64,000 nt of DNA, taken from the NCBI GenBank assembly GCA_003586115.2, contig QVOM02000073.1, forward strand, positions 42,793,145-42,857,144. Reading direction: 5' to 3'. A program made the translations under genes and the position numbers. Below, piece by piece: positions 33,787-43,758 of the stretch. This DNA is from Salvator merianae. Taxonomy: Eukaryota > Chordata > Lepidosauria > Squamata > Teiidae. The notes beneath the pieces were generated by a model that was not told where the DNA came from, did no database searches, and was given only the letters and a program-made list of their open reading frames with translations. Within the stretch, counting starts at the first letter, position 1. The number at the start of each line of letters is the position of its first letter.

Positions 33787-36650
33787 CCTTAGTCCCATTT
33801 GGTGGTGAGGTTGGCTCTTCTGGAGCAGGTCCTCCATTTTTCACGGTCGAGGGCTTGGTCGGGGTGTAGTCGTGTGGCCTGAAGGTCGGAGTGCAGCGTA
33901 TCGAGCCATCGCTGCTTTGGTCGGCCTTTTGGTCTTTTTCCGGCGATGTCGATGTTGAGGCCAATCTTCGTAAGGGAGTCGTCTTCGGCGCGCAGCACGT
34001 GGCCATACCATCGGAGACAGGCTTCTCGCATCTTTACTGTAATGGGCACCACGCCATACCGGTCGCGGATGTCCTCGTTGCGGGCGTGGTCAAAGCGGGT
34101 GATTCCGCTGATCCGCCGCAGCATCTTCATCTCCATGACGGCTAGGCGGCATTCTGCGGTTTTCATTATTGGCCAGCACTCAGCTCTGTAGAGGGCAACG
34201 GGACGGATTACAGCACGGTAGACCTTTGATTTGAGGTGGTCCTTCATTCGCCGGTCACAGAGGATGCCGGTCTTCGTGCGCCATTTCATCCATGCAGCAT
34301 TGACTCGTGCATTGACCTCGTGTCGCAGGTTGCCGTTGGCAGAGACTGTTGATCCAAGGTACTTGAAGTTGTCAGTGCATGGTAGGGGGGTGCCGTTGAT
34401 AGCGAACATGCCAGTTTTGGTCAGATCCATTGTCAGGTATTCAGTCTTCTTTAGATTGAGCCGGAGCCCGTGTAGCGCGAGCCGGTCGTGCCAGGTCTGG
34501 ACGAGTTGCTCAAGGTAGGTTTTGTTGTCAGAGGCCAAGAAGATGTCATCCACGTATAGCAGCATGAAAGGAACCAGTTGTTGAATGGTTATGCTGTCTA
34601 TGTCGAGGACAAACAAGAGCGCTGAGAGGGCGCTTCCTTGGTGTACGCCGACGGAAACATGGAGTGGCTTAGATGTTCCTGCAGCACTTTGGACTCTGCT
34701 TTTCGGATCGTGTTAGAGTCACTGGACCCATCGGACGAGTTCCTCGGGCATTTGATGCAGGCGGAGCACGTACCATATAAGCTTGTGTGGAACGCGGTTG
34801 AAGGCTTTCTCTAAGTCGAGAAAGGCGACGTGGAGAGGATGGTTCTTCTCGCGGTACTTCTCAAGGAGTAGTCGGGTGGCATGGATCATGTCTGTCATTC
34901 CGCAGCCCTTCACAAATCCAGCCTGATTGACTGTGATACTCACAATGTCGCAAATCCGTTTGTCGAGAATGCACTCGAAGATCTTCATAGTGTGCGACAG
35001 GAGGCGAATCGGCCGGTAGTTGGAGCATTTAGCTGGGCTGCCTTTCTTTTTCCAGATCAGTACGGTCGTGCTACTCTGCCAATCAGTCGGTGTCCTCTGC
35101 TCTTCGATGATTTTGTTGAAAAAACTGGCAAGCCAGGTTGCTGGGTTCCAGCTTCTGGTCTTCCAGAGCTCGGTTGCAATGTCGTCTGGGCCGGTCGCCT
35201 TTCCGGTCTTCATCCGCTTGATCACTTCTTCGACTTCTTCTGCACTGATCGGAGTTACAGGGCCGGGTGTCGCTGGAGCTTGTGGGATGGGCAAGTGTGG
35301 GAACTCTTTGATGGAGATTTCCTCAAAGTATTCACGGCACCTCTCTGATGCAGCCCGTCAACAAACGATCAGCTTTCCGTCCTTGTCGTTGACGCAGTGG
35401 AACTTCTCAATGTCCTGCGTCTGCTGGTGCCAGCGTTTGACGAATCGGAATAGGTCGCGTTCACCATCTCGCGTATCGAGCTTCCTATGGACCTCCACAT
35501 AGTGAGCGGCTCTAGCAGCGGCAATGGCCTTCTTTGCGTCTCGCTTGGCATCCCGGTACTTATACCAGTTGATTGACATCTTGTCGTCAAGGAAAACATG
35601 GTAGAGTTTCTTCTTCTCGCGGACTTTCATTTTGACATTGTCAGTCCAGAGCCAGGTGTCGTGTTTGATGAAGCATTTGCCGGACTTGGTGATGCCGAGC
35701 GTCTTGTGGGCCTTGTTGTGGATGGCATGTTTCGCTAGGTTCCACGTCTCTTCGACTGTTGTCACGGTAGGCAGCCGTGTGCGCGCGCTCATCTCGGCCT
35801 CTTTCTCGTGGAAGCGCCACCATTTGATGTGAGGTGGACCGCTGTGCTCGTCCAACTGCCGTTGCGGCGGGCTGATGCGTAGGACTGCAATTACGGGCCG
35901 ATGTTGTGTCGCGATCGTCTCGTATGGCATGGCCTTCACGTTAGTGACAGTGACCAGGTGACAATGTCGCACGAGAATAAAGTCGATTTGTTACTTCTTG
36001 TTGCCGCTATAGTACGTCGGAAGCTGCGTCGGCCACTTGACGAACCACGTATTAGCGAGGATGAGGTCGTGCGAATTGGCAAAGTCGATGATGCGCTAGC
36101 CGTCTTTGTTTCGCTGGCCATATCCCTTGCCTCCGTGGTATCGGTTGCCGTCCGCATTCTCACCGACGTGGCCGTTGAGGTCACCAGCAATCACGAGATA
36201 GTTGTCAATGGGCACATTGCATGTCAGGCTATCCAGCATTTTCCAGAACGTGTCCTTCTCAGCATCACTTCGTCCGGTCTGTGGCGCGTAGGCGGAGAAG
36301 ACATGAATTGTGCGCTCTGACATGATGATGGTGATCTTCATGAGCCGGTCGTCGTATTGGTCGACCTCTTTGATGGCATCGTGAAGTCACTCGGAGATGG
36401 CGATGCTGACTCCACTGTGGGTACCAGTGCTGCCAAAGTACAACAGTTTGTAGCCATTGCTGCCCCGTTCTTGTTCCATGTCATAAGCCTTTGCGCCACT
36501 CCATCGGATTTCCTGTAGCATGCAGATGTCGATTCGATGCCTTCGTTACATCTTTGCCTGTTCTTCGGTGTTGCCGGTTAGCGTTCCAATGTTCAGAGAC
36601 GCGACATGGATCTTCTTGCTGGCTCCATTGTTGTTTCGGGCTCGCTTGCT
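33787..36650 (-). pseudogene. RTE endonuclease-reverse transcriptase, one frame with about seven stops
   Basis: All open segments lie in one minus-strand frame, so roughly 950 codons are broken only by stops (about seven, between 36650 and 34700) with no frameshift. Order of features: SLNIGTLTG and LQEIRW (endonuclease start; catalytic Glu present), YAPQTG near 36290, AGDLNGHVG near 36180 (catalytic Asp and Asn present), ATQHRPV near 35910 (active-site His present), a linker with IKWWRF and LPTVTTVEETW, then RT blocks NYRPIRLLSHTMKIFE near 35010, FLDLEKAFNRVPH near 34800 (first catalytic Asp), VGVHQGSALS near 34640, YVDDI at about 34556-34542 (catalytic Asp pair intact), KKTEYLTMDL, FKYLGSTVS, and the C-terminal RWYGHVLR and KGRPKQRWLDTL. 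It would act on genomic DNA by target-primed reverse transcription. Non-functional as read because of the stops. Confidence 0.95.
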
Positions 36651-36657
36651 TATGTCC

Positions 36658-36670
36658 CTGGTTCAGTGAT
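36658..36670. repeat. Target-site duplication of the RTE, 5'-side copy
   Basis: CTGGTTCAGTGAT, identical to 33741-33753. Removing the RTE and one copy joins 33753 directly to 36671. Confidence 0.95.
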
Positions 36671-37210
36671 GATACTCTCAAAGTCTGCTCATATTTCAAC
36701 TATGACTTAATGAAAGGGTATATATTAAAGAGACCAGCAGCTACTCAGCTTTGCTCCCCAGGATACCTGGTGCAGCTTTCGTCTAGACTTGTGAGGTGCA
36801 GTGAAGAAGTTGGTGCATAGTCTGTAAGGAAAGTACCTTCCTCACTAGACACCCTATCCTGTGATTGGGGATGAGGGATTGTTCTTGGTGTCTAACAGCT
36901 TCTCTGACTCACTTGGTGAAGGCTGTCTCAGATGTTGTGTTGGAGGCACACTGCACAGTGATGCTGATGAACTTCAGTTTCCATGCTGAGGAAGCCTCTG
37001 GTGGGCCAGCTCAAGACTTCATGTAAGCCATGACAACCACAAGGCTGCCTCATCATGTTATGGGTCCAACTCATGTTGCAGGATCTACTCTTGACCTGGC
37101 TAGCAGTGCTTACATCCATCTCTGACTGGTTTGGGTCTTTCTTGAATAGAGACAACTTGGTCAAGATCTGCCCCCGTACAAAAGTCTATTTAGCAGTAGG
37201 TATGCTTAGT
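36671..37210 (+). pseudogene. Decayed CR1/L2-type LINE endonuclease fragment
   Basis: Plus-strand translation around 36900-37150 gives LVKAVSDVVLEAHCTVM, then MNFSFHAEEASGGPAQDF (the GDFN-plus-linker position) and GPTHVAGSTLDLASS. The last phrase matches the THVAGHTLDLVF-type block near the end of CR1/L2 AP endonucleases. Several stops intervene. Upstream words at 36720-36860 are too degraded to assign. It is unclear whether this LINE also extends left of the RTE. Confidence 0.6.
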
Positions 37211-37713
37211 TGTTGAGTTCCTTAACAGTGCAAAACTGCAAACACGCACACAAGGCTAAAAGCAGGAACTAAAGAGCTGGACTACTCCTTGAGCCACTAC
37301 ATATATTTGCTACTTAAAAATAGGAACATCCTCTCACCCTCCCCTGGAGCACCCATGTCCACCCTAAGTGGGGACACTTAAAAGAAAAGAAAAAAAAACA
37401 AAACACTAAAAATTCTGTGGAAAGAAACAATGCACTGTGTGGAAAAAAGCCAAAACAACAGATTTAAAGGAAATACTGTACACTGAATATGGGAACTCAC
37501 ATTTTTGTTTGATTTTCCTAATCAGGAAATGATGTAATGTGAAGTAAAATTTCTGCATAGCAATACTCTAAGATTTTCATGATCATGAATCCAAAAATGC
37601 TTTTTCTTCACAAATGTCTCCCACAGGCTTATCAGAGGGAGCATGTTAGTAAAGATGCAACACAGTGCAAATTTATATCAACAGTATAAGTGATAGCCAG
37701 AATGAGAATAAGT
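37211..37713. other. No gene seen
   Basis: A-rich, unassigned sequence, including an A-rich run at about 37381-37410. Confidence 0.4.
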
Positions 37714-38143
37714 GGAACTTTTCACATTTACCTTTGTTCCATAACAGAATCTTTCATGGAACTCTTCAGGGCCGCATCACTTCCCACATTAGAGTGGATC
37801 AACGAGATCCTGGCCACCACTGGCATGCTCCTTTTACTCAGGACAGAACGTGGTCTCGATCAAGGGTCCTTGGTAGACCTTGATATCGAGGTCTACTGAC
37901 ATTAGTCTGGAACACAAAGGCATGCAAAAGGTACACCTCCATTTTCCAGGCTACTAGTGACCCAGAATGGGTTCCCTGGGGAAGCCTCGGAGGCTGGTCC
38001 CAGAGTTTCAGGACCAGTGTGGAGGCTGGTTTAGACCAGCACAGTCATGTAGACAGTGCAGTTCCAGGTCATGCCATGCTGTGGTCCAAATCAGCTGGCC
38101 TTACTAGTCCACACCCACTGGTTTATATGACTGTGAAAAGTCC
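37714..38143. mobile_element. Palindromic MITE-like element
   Basis: Left end GGAACTTTTCACATTTACC and right end TGACTGTGAAAAGTCC are approximate inverted repeats. The interior contains CTTGGTAGACCTTGATATCG paired with AGGTCTACTGACATTAG, as in family E. No coding capacity. Confidence 0.45.
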
Positions 38144-38319
38144 AAGCATTAACTCTGAAATATTTTGGCCATCTTATCTAGGTAACTTTATCCCATGTCA
38201 CAAAAGAGAGACAACAAATGACATAAAATGGGCTGGTAAAAGATGTGCATTTAAAAACAGTTGTTACACTTTGAATGTAGATGCCATACCCTGCACCACA
38301 GTGAAGAAAATTAGATATA

Positions 38320-38878
38320 GGGCCTTTTCACACTGTGGCGGTGGAACGTTCTTGTCCGTTCGCTGGAATGGAGCTTTCGCACTGCCGTGGGCGTGCGCCT
38401 CACCCAATCTGAACCGCATCGTACCCGATTCGTACCTGATCCTGGGTAAGGCAAGACAAGTAAAAGCTTGTCTTCATTCCGACCTGCGCGATGGAGCGAA
38501 GATCGGGCACAGTGCTTTCACACTCCCGTCCGCGTTTGCAATGGCGGCCGGGCGTGGCTGGTGCGGCTGCGCATGCGTGGTCTGAAGTTTTCACACCCGG
38601 GTGCGAAGTTTTCACACCCGGGAAAGCCCTTTGGGCATGGCAGCCTAGCTGCCGTTATGAAGCCGGCTCCATAACGAGCCCTCTGGGTACGAAGCGGAGC
38701 TCGATGGTACCGAGTGCGGTACCGAACTAGCGGCTGCCATTCACACTGTTCCCTCTGCTGGTCGGCTTCGGGTCCATTCCTCTGGCTGGGAGTGCGAAGG
38801 GCAGCCAGCATTCTCCAACCCCTCCGGTCCGAAGCCAACTACTGGGAACGGACTACGGAGCTCAGTGCGAAAAGGCCC
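38320..38878. mobile_element. 559-bp GC-rich foldback MITE, family A
   Basis: Terminal inverted repeats GGGCCTTTTCACACTG and CAGTGCGAAAAGGCCC, flanked by ATA on both sides (38317-38319 and 38879-38881), a plausible 3-bp duplication. Long arms pair inward: CGTTCGCTGGAATGGAGC-type blocks on the left recur inverted as GGTCCATTCCTCTGGCTGGG-type blocks on the right, and GGTTCCGTACGAAG-like words recur throughout. It is much richer in GC and CpG than its flanks. The 188-codon frame across it and the overlapping minus frames are by-products. Sister copy at 60905-61513. Confidence 0.8.
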
Positions 38879-40750
38879 ATAGTCTGTGTGTCTACCCAGC
38901 AAGGGATCTTCAGGTTTTATGGTGTCATTTTGTATGACTCTTTGGCAGAATCCACATACAACTCTGATGAGGCAGCTCTTATTGATAAGCACCCTTTTCC
39001 AAAAGTGTTCTTCAAGACTGTATTCACAAACACATAGCAAACAGTATCTGATAGCTACCCTATCCCTTTCACTTATTTTTCCCACTTCCAATACCCTGAC
39101 AACCATGGTAAGAGATAATTGGCTGTAATTCCTGTCAGTTCTATACCTAGAAGTGTAGATTAGCATCCTTGATTAACATCCCAAAATAGTTGCAACAAAG
39201 TTTTACACTACCCCGTTAAAATCTTTCATTCCCTTGAATTATTCCATTGTGCTTTTGGAACCAGTCACTTACATTGTTTCATTCCCCCCCCCCCCTTTCT
39301 CTGAGCCTATTTTTTTTTCTATTTTTTTTTCTTTTGTCTTTAAATAGTGATTGATCGGCTACTGAAATTTCCCTCTCCCAAATGTCATTCTAATTGCCTC
39401 CCTTTCCCAAATGTGAGTTTTCTGTTTTGTTTTTTCCCCAGAAACAAGGTACTCAAAACTTATGAATGATTCAGTTGATTTTTCTTTTTTTAAAAAAAAC
39501 AACAGGTGCTCAATCCAAACTCTCATTTTATTGAGTTGATTTTTGAAACTGTCTGTCTCCTGCTCCTCCACCATACCAAGAAGGCAATTTCACCCTCAAA
39601 AAGAGACATTTGGTCAGGAACACACTGTCCCTATTGTGTTTTATGCTTTAAAACTGCCCCCAAACTCTACATCCTGTTCTGCCAAAAAGATAATTTCTCA
39701 GATCCCCAGGATGGATCTAAGGCATGTTGTGAGGGATCGCATGTGATGAAAATGTCCTCTGTTCATTCTGTTTCCCATATATAGATGCAGACTTTTGTCT
39801 TTAAAGTAGGCCTGGACAAGCCAGGCTTTAAGACAGGGGGCACCTTTAAAAAGACCATTGAAAATAGTACATACTAACTACATACTAACAGTCTCCCACT
39901 CAATCGTGTGAATTTCCTTTAGCAATCAAAATGTTTAATTTATTTGCTCACTTTCACTAGACTATGGTGACTACACATTATCATTACCCATGTTGTAATT
40001 ACTTGCTGTGTGTGCCAGATTGAGCCAGATTGCTTGTTCCCGTTGGGCTAGATCTATGAGTTGAAGACAATGCTTGGACCTTTCTGGGCACAGAAAGAGT
40101 ACACACTTCAACAGTCTGCACTAAATTTTTATCTGCAGTTTGTGATGTGGGAGCAATAACAGAGTCGGACTCTCCATTTGAAAAAGGTATCAAACTAACT
40201 ATTACATTTATTCATTGAAAACATTTCTAAACTGCTTTTTATTAGAAAATGTTAAAATGGTTTACACACAAATTTAAAAACATGGTTAAAACATGTTACA
40301 AACAAAATGAAAACCAATATTAAAAAATATAATTTCCCTGCTCATCCATCCATCCTTCCTTTCATCTTTTCTCTTTTCAAAGGTTCTCATTAGTTGTATC
40401 TAGTTAGAGAAAGGTATTTAAATCCTCCCTCCTTCTGCCCAAATTGTGGGTCATGACCATGGTACATTAATCAAATTGCCCTCCCCACAACCAGGAACAT
40501 TAAAGCAAAGTTTTTACCAGACCCTTGCTCCATCCCTATTGCCCAAGCAAAACCACCATCCTGTATATTAATGGTCATAAGGAGAGATGATTAACTTGCA
40601 GTGCAATCATTGTTGATGGAACTGGGAAGCCTGCACAAATGATTCAGAATTCTGGAAGGAAAAAATATGGCTTATTTATACTTGAAATATATGGGAAGTA
40701 ATGAGAAACTGGATTCATCTCTGTGAAATAATACAGAGAGCCAGAGACTG
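38879..40750. other. No gene seen; LINE-like tail near 40200-40350
   Basis: PolyC/polyT runs lie at 39284-39340. At 40200-40350 a reverse-complement LINE 3' end is suggested by CATTTATTCATTGAAAAC and AAACTGCTTTTTATTAG before an A-rich stretch. No recognised protein. Confidence 0.4.
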
Positions 40751-41159
40751 CACCTGTTCGCACTGGCCTGTGGGTGAGTGTGGAGATGCTCATCAGACAG
40801 TCCCATCCACATGGTCCCCTGCCACAGCATCCACAAGTGTCTACAGCCTCTCACAGATGCTACAAGCCGTGGACAACAAAATGGTTGTCCACAGCTTGAC
40901 CAGGAGCAGCAACATTTGCACCTTCTTGCGGGTGCAAATGCTGTGAGTGGGCAGAGTGGTGAGGCTGTGGCTGCACAGTTGCATGCCATGTCCCCGATCT
41001 CCATGGCAATGGCCAGACATTGCTGTAGCCGCTATCATGGTGGTCAGGCAGGCCATCCACACTTCAAATGCTGAAGGCTTGGTACAGGGCACCCTGGGGT
41101 CTTGTATACCCTAGAATAGTATTGTTATACCATTCCAGCTGTAAAGTGAAAACAGGCCC
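40751..41159. mobile_element. Palindromic MITE-like element, family D
   Basis: Left end CACCTGTTCGCACTGGCC; right end TAAAGTGAAAACAGGCCC. Internal hairpins include CCGTGGACAACAAAATGG with GTTGTCCACAGC and TTTGCACCTTCTTGCGGGTG with CAAATG. It shares CCATGGCAATGGCCAGACAT and GGTATAACAATACTATTC (inverted) with other D copies. CTG triplets flank both ends. Confidence 0.65.
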
Positions 41160-41557
41160 TGTAGTACAATAGGCTTTCCTGTTCTTAATCTCCATATTTA
41201 ACAAGGCAATATAATTATTCCTCCATCTCCTTCTTCCAGTGGCAATCTGAGTCTGGGGTAAGAATTCACTTAGTCCTACAAGATTTTCTTAGTCAATCTG
41301 ATGTTATTGACACAATTCCAACATTTCCAGCCATGTCTACCAGAAGAACCACAATGTTCTTAATTTGGAATCTTAATTACTGATTTATACAATTTCCTTA
41401 AATTTTAAAATATGTCTTTACTCTTTCCCTCAAAAGGTTTCTTTTTTATTTTTAATAACTTGTTATTTGGGAGAAATATTGAGGATCTGTGTTTATTTAA
41501 GTTGATGGATGTTGTTTCACACTCAAGCCACTGGTGAATAAGTGACTGGAAATTAAA
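41160..41557. other. No gene seen
   Basis: A+T-rich sequence with no repeat or gene that I can name. Confidence 0.4.
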
Positions 41558-41992
41558 GGCTTTTTTGCATTTACCTTCTGGGACATTCTATGCTGATCAC
41601 AGGAATGGCATGTTCGCATCTGGATGCTGCTGAAACAGACCAAAAGTTCTCCCAGGCCATTCCTGCTATGGACAATTTAAAAGTTGTTTGAAAGTTGTCC
41701 ATGGGCATTCCAGCAGCCTAGGGAACATCCAGAAATGGCACCTTCACACTCTTACTGGTGGTCTGCGGTGAGGGGTTGTGGGTTGTATGACTGTTCAGAT
41801 GCCCCTGCAAAGCCCAGGAGCCAAGTTAAAACTCTGCAGTGGTGATCCTGGTGAGCTGTTCACACTTTTAGTGCTGTTGGAACAAAACAGAGGTGTTAAA
41901 AGTGTGCAAACAGTGAATGGCCTCAACCATTCCTGTGCTTTACTTGCCTGGAATAGTCTGCTTAGACAAGTCCAGTTAAGTAAGTGCAAACC
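41558..41992. mobile_element. Palindromic MITE-like element, D-related
   Basis: Left end GGCTTTTTTGCATTTACC and right end AGTAAGTGCAAACC pair approximately. Arms carry GATCACAGGAATGGC against AACCATTCCTGTGC, and a central hairpin CTGTTCACACTTTTAG ... TTAAAAGTGTGCAAACAG. No coding capacity. Confidence 0.5.
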
Positions 41993-42311
41993 TAGCTAGA
42001 GGGTCTACAGAGCCTAGAATCATTGTTTAGTTATCAGATTCCCACCTGAGTAGTGAAAGCTATAATTCCATCATTACTTCACCACATTGTCTCTATCCTT
42101 GAGACACTGCTGGTTCAAACACATTCTCCCAATTTTACAGTATTCACCTTGAAAATCCTTAAGCTCTGTTGTATTTAATTGTTCCCAAATATTCGTTGCA
42201 GACAGGGAGAATATTTCTGTGCACAACTGCAAAATATCTAGAATGTTCCAATTTGCCTTACTGTTCCACTTGTTTCTCTAGTGACAGCTAGCCCAGTCCA
42301 CAAGGACCATG

Positions 42312-42558
42312 TGGAAGTTGCCAAATAATTTTTCAGTTGTCTTTCAGTGTTTGAACTGAACAGAACAACCATTTGTTCAGTTTTCTTTTTTTTCCTATTA
42401 ATAGGATGTGGTTGCTAGGTTCATTAGAACACCCTTTGTTCAGTTCCAATTCAAACTCTATTTTCAGACAGGCTGGTTGTTTAGTTCAGGCTCAAATAAT
42501 TGAACACCTCTGTTTGACTCAAACAGGTTTGGACCTGAACCAGTTGGGCACATCTCTA
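42312..42558. mobile_element. hAT-type MITE (right end clear)
   Basis: The right end GTTGGGCACATCTCTA matches the hAT terminus. The interior shows TTTGTTCAGTTTTC, GCTAGGTTCATTAGAACACC and TCAAACAGGTTTGGACC, as in 33151 and 57501. The left end (TGGAAGTTGCC at about 42312) is degraded. Confidence 0.5.
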
Positions 42559-42935
42559 GTGCTTCCATCTTGACAAATATATCACATTTACAAAAAAAAT
42601 GCGAAAAGCTTAGTGATAAACTTCAAGATTAATCTCCTGCTTATTATTTACCTATTTAATGGGAGACATGAGGCTTCCCCCCACCCCCTGCCGCCCCTTC
42701 AATAGAATCTGTGAGTGACTAACAGGGCCAAAAAGGGAGATTCTTACGGACTTCCCTGATGTAGCTTGAGGGCTGACCCTGCACTGCAGGGATATAGACA
42801 ACTTCGCTAACTGTGGTTAGTACTTTTATTTCATCTTCATTGACTTCTGTTTCCTGTCTATTAGCAAGGGTTCTATTAGCACCTTAGAGACTAGAAAAGA
42901 GAAAGAAGTTGGTAGCATGAGCTTTCGTAGTCAAA

Positions 42936-43428
42936 GGGCCTGTTCACACTTACCTCTGAGTGAGTGAGCAGATACGCACTGGGTAAGTGTGTGAAAATTC
43001 TGCAACAACACCCAGGAGCACCTCCAGTTGCTCCTAGGCATTACTAGCTGTGGACAACTAAAATATTGTCCACAGCTTGACTGAGAGCAATTGGATTGAT
43101 TCCAGTAAGCAGTGTTCATACCCTCTTCTGAGTACAAATGCTGTGAGTGGGTGGGACAAGGTTATGTGATCATGACCACAGCCATGCAGTCAGGTGCCAC
43201 ATCCCAATCACCATGGCAACATCTGGCCACATGCCAGATCTTGTCACAGGCACTGTCTGCCATGGTGATCAGACCTCCCATGGCTGGCCCAGTCATACTT
43301 TGAGTACTAGTGGCCCATTATGTGACTGTTCCAGCACCAAAGTGCAGATGGACACCACTGCTCTAGGTCCCTATCAGTTTAGTATGTAATTTTTGTACCA
43401 TCCTAGGCTGGTAGGTGAGAACAGGTCC
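42936..43428. mobile_element. Palindromic MITE-like element, family D
   Basis: Left end GGGCCTGTTCACACTTACC; right end GGTAGGTGAGAACAGGTCC is its inverted complement with three changes. Internal hairpin TAGCTGTGGACAACTAAAAT ... ATTGTCCACAGC. A second set of words, CATGGCAACATCTGGCCACA and CATGGTGATCAG, is shared with 46402 and 40751. Flanking triplets AAA and TAA are compatible with a short duplication but not decisive. Confidence 0.7.
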
Positions 43429-43575
43429 TAAGGCTACTTCATCAGATGTATAGAGTTCAGTGCCTAGGGGCAGACCTATATAGACAAGTTGTGTATGTGG
43501 TATGAGGTAACAAGTTAAATTCAACAGTGGCCATTAAGGCATTATGTGTGAATAGAGGTGCAAATTTGTCAGAGT

Positions 43576-43755
43576 GGCCCTTTCTGCACTTGACCTTATT
43601 CCAGATTATATCTTGGAAAAGGAATCTGCCATCTGCATGCTACTGTGAACTATGGCAGGCCCCACCTGGGGCCTGCTATAATCTGCAGTAGTGTGTGTAC
43701 AGCAGGTCCCTATTCTGGGATATAGTCCAGAATAAAGCCGAGCGCAGAAAGGGCC
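43576..43755. mobile_element. 180-bp palindromic MITE, family B
   Basis: Termini GGCCCTTTCTGCACTTG and GAGCGCAGAAAGGGCC are inverted repeats, with AGT flanking both sides (43573-43575 and 43756-43758). Inner pairs include TATTCCAGATTATATC with GGGATATAGTCCAGAATA and CAGGCCCCACCTGGGGCCTG as a central palindrome. It aligns end to end with the copy at 14763-14927. Confidence 0.85.
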
Positions 43756-43758
43756 AGT

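Larger units (their letters stand above)
33754..36657 (-). mobile_element. RTE-clade non-LTR retrotransposon, nematode-type, near complete
   Basis: A 2,904-bp element bounded by perfect 13-bp direct repeats. It carries one long frame encoding an apurinic-type endonuclease followed by a reverse transcriptase, a tiny 3'UTR and a (GAA)n tail, the minimal architecture of RTE LINEs. It is visibly richer in GC and CpG than its A+T-rich surroundings and is by far the least decayed element here. The 5' end is truncated shortly before the endonuclease. Protein phrases (YAPQTGRSDAEK, GDLNGHVG, ATQHRP, IKWWRF, LPTVTTVEETW, GRPKQRW) match nematode RTE proteins as I remember them far more closely than squamate BovB. 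Other RTE families, such as the AviRTE shared by birds and filarial worms, remain possible. Confidence 0.95.

Noticed and set aside
33891..35502. Plus-strand frames of up to 160 codons opposite the RTE
   Set aside because: They are antisense shadows of the minus-strand RTE protein, made possible by its low stop density.
33754..36657. Assembly contamination by a nematode as the source of the RTE
   Set aside because: Perfect target duplications and reptile-type repeat sequence directly on both flanks indicate a real insertion. Read-level confirmation would still be useful.
33754..36657. Assignment to the BovB LINE
   Set aside because: BovB is the usual squamate RTE, but its C-terminal phrases as I know them differ from the KKTEYLTMDL, FKYLGS and GRPKQRW order seen here.
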